Part shown: piece after piece, positions 63,298 through 64,000 of the stretch
How the letters are laid out: every line of letters begins with the position of its first letter
Position numbering within the stretch: the stretch's first letter is position 1
Source of the DNA: Acidobacteria bacterium AB60
Lineage (GTDB): Bacteria > Acidobacteriota > Terriglobia > Terriglobales > Acidobacteriaceae
NCBI GenBank assembly: GCA_008682415.1
Contig: VANK01000001.1
Coordinates: forward strand, 248,001 to 312,000
DNA length: 64,000 nucleotides
Reading direction: 5' to 3'
Translations under genes and position numbers: made by a program
The notes under the pieces: model-generated
What the model saw: only the letters and a program-made list of their open reading frames with translations
Told to the model about the DNA's origin: nothing
Databases searched by the model: none

Positions 63298-64000
63298 TCA
63301 CGGCCGTGCAACCGAATCAGTTGGTGATCGATCGCGCATACGCGGAATGTCGAGCGATCGCCCGTCGCGAGGCAAAGAACTTTTATTACGCGTTTGTGGC
63401 CCTGCCGAAGCCGCGCCGCAATGCGATCTGCGCGATTTATGCGTTCATGCGGAAGGCTGACGATCTGGCCGATGATGAGTCGCGCTCGCGCGAGCAGCGG
63501 CGCATCGATCTGGATCAGTGGTGTTCCGCATGGCACAAGGTGTTGAGCGGCGAGGACACGAGCGATCCAGTGTTCATTGCGGTGCGCGATGCGGTAGAGC
63601 GATTCGGGATTCCCACGCGGCTGCTGGATGAGCTGGTGTCGGGGACCACGATGGATCTCGAGAATGCTTCGCAGGACACCCCGGACACCTACGCGACGTT
63701 CGAAGATCTCTATCGCTACTGCTATCTGGTTGCGTCGGTTGTGGGACTGGTGTGCATACGCATCTTTGGGTATACCGATCCGCGCGCGGAGAAGCTGGCG
63801 GAGGAGACGGGCATTGCGTTTCAGCTGACGAATATCCTGCGCGATGTGGCGGAGGACGCGGAACGCAAGCGTGTATATCTGCCGGTTGCGGACCTGGCCG
63901 CGCATCAGCTCTCGGTTGAGCAGCTGCTGCACCGCCAGGCGGGTTCTCCGCCCAGTGCTCAGGAGCGGGCGCTGCTGGCGGAGATTGGCAAGCGGGCGGA
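63294..64000 (+). CDS. hpnD: Presqualene diphosphate synthase HpnD, cut by right edge
   Basis: 235 codons to the edge, no stop. Joins two farnesyl diphosphates. Start is TTG at 63294 (TTGA overlap with hpnC stop) or GTG at 63306; the family fold starts soon after (IARREAKNFYYAF). FMRKADDLADDE and LTNILRDVAEDAERKRVYLP are the two Asp-rich motifs. hpnE would be expected next, outside the window. Confidence 0.94.
   Translation, partial: MITAVQPNQLVIDRAYAECRAIARREAKNFYYAFVALPKPRRNAICAIYAFMRKADDLADDESRSREQRRIDLDQWCSAWHKVLSGEDTSDPVFIAVRDAVERFGIPTRLLDELVSGTTMDLENASQDTPDTYATFEDLYRYCYLVASVVGLVCIRIFGYTDPRAEKLAEETGIAFQLTNILRDVAEDAERKRVYLPVADLAAHQLSVEQLLHRQAGSPPSAQERALLAEIGKRA

Overview
The window looks like a chromosomal segment of a soil-type member of the Acidobacteriota (class Terriglobia/Acidobacteriia). 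The basis is high GC, a TIGR03435 (DUF3738) orphan typical of that phylum, several secreted glycoside hydrolases with Tat-type leaders, a Tol-Pal operon with a TonB-like protein in the TolA position, and a hopanoid operon of the order ispH-shc-hpnH-orf-hpnA-hpnG-adh-adh-hpnC-hpnD. This assignment is inferred from gene content, not from a marker-gene comparison. I see no phage, transposase, CRISPR array or plasmid gene.

Layout. 1-2.9 kb: the N-terminal part of a GH2 beta-galactosidase (cut by the left edge), tRNA-Ser(GGA), and three small secreted proteins. 2.9-16.7 kb: a minus-strand operon of three exported proteins with multicopper-oxidase folds, the last a 3343-residue giant with a beta-helix and HYDIN-type repeats. 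17.2-18.9 kb: queC-queE-queD for 7-deazaguanine synthesis. 19.3-26.8 kb: secreted carbohydrate and peptide degradation (arabinofuranosidase-like, GH29 fucosidase, M13 peptidase, SMP-30 lactonase). 27-35.7 kb: a low-GC orphan, a MATE exporter, 2-oxoacid:ferredoxin oxidoreductase KorAB, a DUF4440-like protein and two FAD oxidases. 35.8-42.2 kb: the Tol-Pal operon. 42.3-53.2 kb: mixed housekeeping and regulation (TIGR03435, recN, receiver protein, LexA-like repressor, b561-like/YceI pair, esterase, GntR-slipin pair, GNAT). A perfect parS-type palindrome lies at 52008-52023. 53.3-64 kb: the hopanoid operon, cut inside hpnD by the right edge.

How the genes work together. IspH supplies isoprenoid precursors. 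HpnD and HpnC (with HpnE presumably beyond the edge) make squalene, Shc cyclises it, HpnH adds the adenosyl side chain and HpnG removes adenine. The two zinc dehydrogenases sit where an enzyme for a later side-chain redox step would be expected. The GH2, GH51-like and GH29 enzymes fit plant or microbial polysaccharide turnover.

The strongest unusual signals are: (i) the copper-oxidase trio, where the Cu-binding motifs are split between two neighbouring polypeptides in a complementary way; (ii) the isolated parS site; (iii) two uncharacterised dehydrogenases and one unknown ORF inside the hopanoid operon; (iv) at least five families of short inverted or degenerate repeats placed at gene junctions, sometimes contributing the end of a coding sequence.
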